DNA of 34,160 nucleotides, taken from contig URCM01000022.1 in NCBI GenBank assembly GCA_900546355.1, positions 1 through 34,160 of the forward strand, written 5' to 3'. Both the position numbers and the translations under genes were made by a program. Positions 32,158-34,160 of the stretch are shown one piece after another (within the stretch, counting starts at the first letter, position 1; each line of letters begins with the position of its first letter). Source of the stretch: an uncultured Bacteroides sp. GTDB lineage: Bacteria > Bacteroidota > Bacteroidia > Bacteroidales > Bacteroidaceae. Below the pieces are notes generated by a model. It ran no database searches and was not told the origin of the DNA. It saw nothing but the letters and a program-made list of their open reading frames with translations.

Positions 32158-34135
32158 ATGAATGCAATTATGAAAGTGAGATTTTTGTGTAGTGTTCTTT
32201 TGTGGGCGAGTATATGCTTGTCTGCAATGGGACAGATGGAAGATTTGCCGCAAGGGCATCCCCGATATTTGACAAATGCCGATAGCAAGCAAGAAACTTT
32301 GCAATTAATCAAGGAAGAAGCATGGGCACAAGATGTGTTCGAACGACTGGAACAACGCACCAGCCGTTATGCCGACCTGGGCGAGGATTGGCTTTCGTCG
32401 CGTTTGCGGATGTATTGGAATACGCATGCTACGGATGTATATATAAAAGGAGAAACGTACGACCATGCCGGGGGCAATCGTGCGCCTGCTCCCACGGTGA
32501 TGTTTACCGGTTCGCGGAGCCATGCTACCAATTACCGCCGTCCGAAACTGGAAGAATTACAGCCCTGTCAGGAAGACCCGAAAGGAATGTATCTGGCAAA
32601 TTCAACCTTGGAAGGCAATCCTTACGAATGGGTAAGCATCGGCAAGACGGGGCGCATGATAGAGAGCATCAACCGTGAGATTATGGGTTATGCACGCGAT
32701 GGCGCTTTCTTGTGGTGGCTGACCGGTGAGGAGAAATACGCCCGCATGGCGGCATCGGTATTCGACACGTATATGACCGGAATTTATTACCGCAATGTGC
32801 CGGTTGACTTGAACAACGGGCATCAGCAGACATTGGTGGGTATGACTTCGTTTGAGGTTATCCACGAAGACATTCTGAATGAGCTGGTTCCCCTTTATGA
32901 TTTCCTTTATGATTACCTGAAACAGTCCCGTCCCGAAAAGATGGAAATCTATGCTGAGGCGTTCAAGAAATGGATAGAGAATATCATTGCCAACGGTGTG
33001 CCTCACAATAATTGGAACCTGATTCAGGCACGGTTCATCATGAACGTGGCGATGATACTGGAGGACAATACTGTTTATCCCGACCGGAAGGGCAGGGAAT
33101 ATTACATTGACTATGTGGTAAATCAATCTTCCCTCCGCCAATGGTCGCTAAAGCACTTGGCGGATTATGGTTTTGATTCCGATACGGGTATTTGGGCGGA
33201 ATGTCCGGGCTATAGCATGAATGTGGTGGGCGATTACGTATCGTTTGCCAACCTTTTCGACCGCAATTTGAATATCGACCTGACCCGCCAGATACCGGTC
33301 ATTCCGAAAGCCGTGGAGGTTTTGCCTCAATATATATGGCCAGCGCGGTGCGGAAACCTCCAAGGACATCAAGGCGGACTTCACGATTCAGATGCCCGAT
33401 AGCGACCACATCACGATGTCGATGTGGATGAAAGGCGAGCCGGATCGCAAGGTGTTCTCTGCCCTTAGTCCGATGACCGAAGGCTTGAGCCGTATCAAGC
33501 GGATGCCTTACGTGATAGCCGACCAGCCTACGTTGACCTTTGTGGCACGCCAGCGCGGAGAGGCGTGGAACCGTCCTTTCGTATCGGTATTCGAACCGCA
33601 TACAGCCCAGCGTGCTCCTTCCCTCATCAAGTCCGTATCGTTTCCGCAGGTTTCCGCCGATAAGGTAGGAAGTCATGCAGGCATCAGGGTGGAACAGACG
33701 GATGGGGCTATCGACCGGATTCTTTCGTCAGACCAGGCGGAAGCACATTGTCAGGTCGAAACATTATCTGCCTGTGCATCGTATGCGTTAGGCCGGGAGA
33801 AAGCAGGTGAAGTGACAATGGCATTCATGGGCGGAGGTACATTCTTGGAAACCGGAGATGTGTGTATCCAGTCAGAAGAATCCGCTGATGTTTTGCTGGT
33901 CAAGGATGCGGATGGTTGGCATTATACTGCTTCCTGCCCGTGTAAGGTGACAATAGGCGGGAAAAGTTCTATCAAGGCAGATGTCTTTCCCGAGGGATTC
34001 ATCCATGAGGAAAAAATCAGGGTGATTTACGAGGATTCCCTCCACAATCTTTACTTTTTGCCCGAAAAGGGAACGTTGTTTGTGTCCGACCTTTCCATGA
34101 ACCGGTTTAGAAGCTGTTTTGAATTTATCGTGTGA
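32158..34135 (+). pseudogene. Heparinase II/III-like polysaccharide lyase gene, broken
   Basis: Two ORFs in different frames make up one gene. The first (32158-33402) encodes a signal peptide (MKVRFLCSVLLWASICLSAMG from the second Met) and an alpha/alpha-toroid domain of the lyase type (for example NNWNLIQARFIMN, WAECPGYSMNVVGDY). It reads in frame up to about VLPQYIWP (33342) and then runs out of frame. The homologous C-terminal beta-sandwich part resumes in the +1 frame at about 33344 (RGAETSKDIKADF) and continues to 34135. The central heparinase II/III core, which normally carries a conserved His/Asn-rich catalytic segment, is not seen in any frame, so the break looks like an internal deletion with a frame change. 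The last nine residues (FRSCFEFIV) come from the terminal repeat, so the 3' end is also altered. The substrate, probably an acidic glycan, is unknown. Confidence 0.75.
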
Positions 34136-34160
34136 TGATTTGGGATGAGTTTTTGAGGCA
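34107..34160. repeat. Right arm of the 54-bp inverted repeat
   Basis: Reverse complement of positions 1-54 with one mismatch. The inner edge TTAGAAGCTG lies inside the reading frame of the broken lyase gene and supplies its last nine codons and stop. The sequence outside the window is not seen. Confidence 0.9.

Noticed and set aside
33331..33402. Programmed ribosomal frameshift in the lyase gene
   Set aside because: No slippery heptamer with a downstream pseudoknot is visible at the junction, and the central domain is missing, which frameshifting would not restore.

Overview
The window is a piece of a Bacteroidales chromosome (Bacteroides, Phocaeicola or a close relative). Several things point there. 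The promoters have the Bacteroidetes form, TTTG, then 19 or 20 bases, then TAnnTTTG. Other markers are a class II ribonucleotide reductase, a lipoprotein-anchored TamA (TamL), a relic of a hybrid two-component sensor with the propeller-type N-terminus, and a GPH transporter / GH10 / GH43 / GH67 xylan operon. Most genes are ordinary core or gut-commensal genes. I found no phage, CRISPR array, conjugative element or complete insertion sequence. Species cannot be fixed from the sequence alone.

Layout. (1) 51-5830, minus strand: glucuronoxylan-use operon, transcribed GPH symporter -> GH10 lipoprotein xylanase -> GH43 -> GH67 alpha-glucuronidase. (2) 5831-6346: divergent regulatory region. (3) 6347-11783, plus: RND efflux operon (adaptor, pump, outer-membrane channel). 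(4) 11784-12240: relic of a sensor gene, a cluster of 23-bp repeats and a MarR operator-promoter. (5) 12241-16692, plus: MarR regulator, a second TolC-like channel, an EmrA-like adaptor and an MFS pump. (6) 16696-19898, minus: BASS-like transporter, AI-2E-family membrane protein and a secreted C1-type peptidase. (7) 20064-23880, plus: N-acetylmuramoyl-L-alanine amidase, MCE/MlaD lipid-transport protein, dnaA. (8) 23966-24039: tRNA-Arg(TCT). (9) 24096-24851, minus: SpoU/TrmH RNA methyltransferase. (10) 24954-27527, plus: TamL and a small conserved ORF. (11) 27597-28334, minus: nitroreductase. (12) 28654-32078, plus: nrdJ, a PaaI-type thioesterase, folB. (13) 32158-34135, plus: a heparinase II/III-like lyase gene that is broken.

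How the genes work together. In the xylan operon a lipid-anchored xylanase cuts the backbone, an exported alpha-glucuronidase removes (methyl)glucuronic acid, the symporter imports oligomers, and a GH43 enzyme without a signal peptide finishes them in the cytoplasm. Two complete tripartite efflux systems lie side by side, and the second has a textbook autoregulated MarR operator. The rest is cell-envelope and replication housekeeping.

The least expected structures are these: a 54-bp inverted repeat forming both outer edges of the window, in which both terminal genes end; the broken lyase gene; the sensor relic; the 23-bp-period repeat cluster; and a set of long low-complexity hairpins at gene ends. 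The terminal repeats look like the edges of two copies of a mobile element at which an assembly stopped, so both end genes may be artefactually or truly truncated. I do not see a convincing new multigene system.
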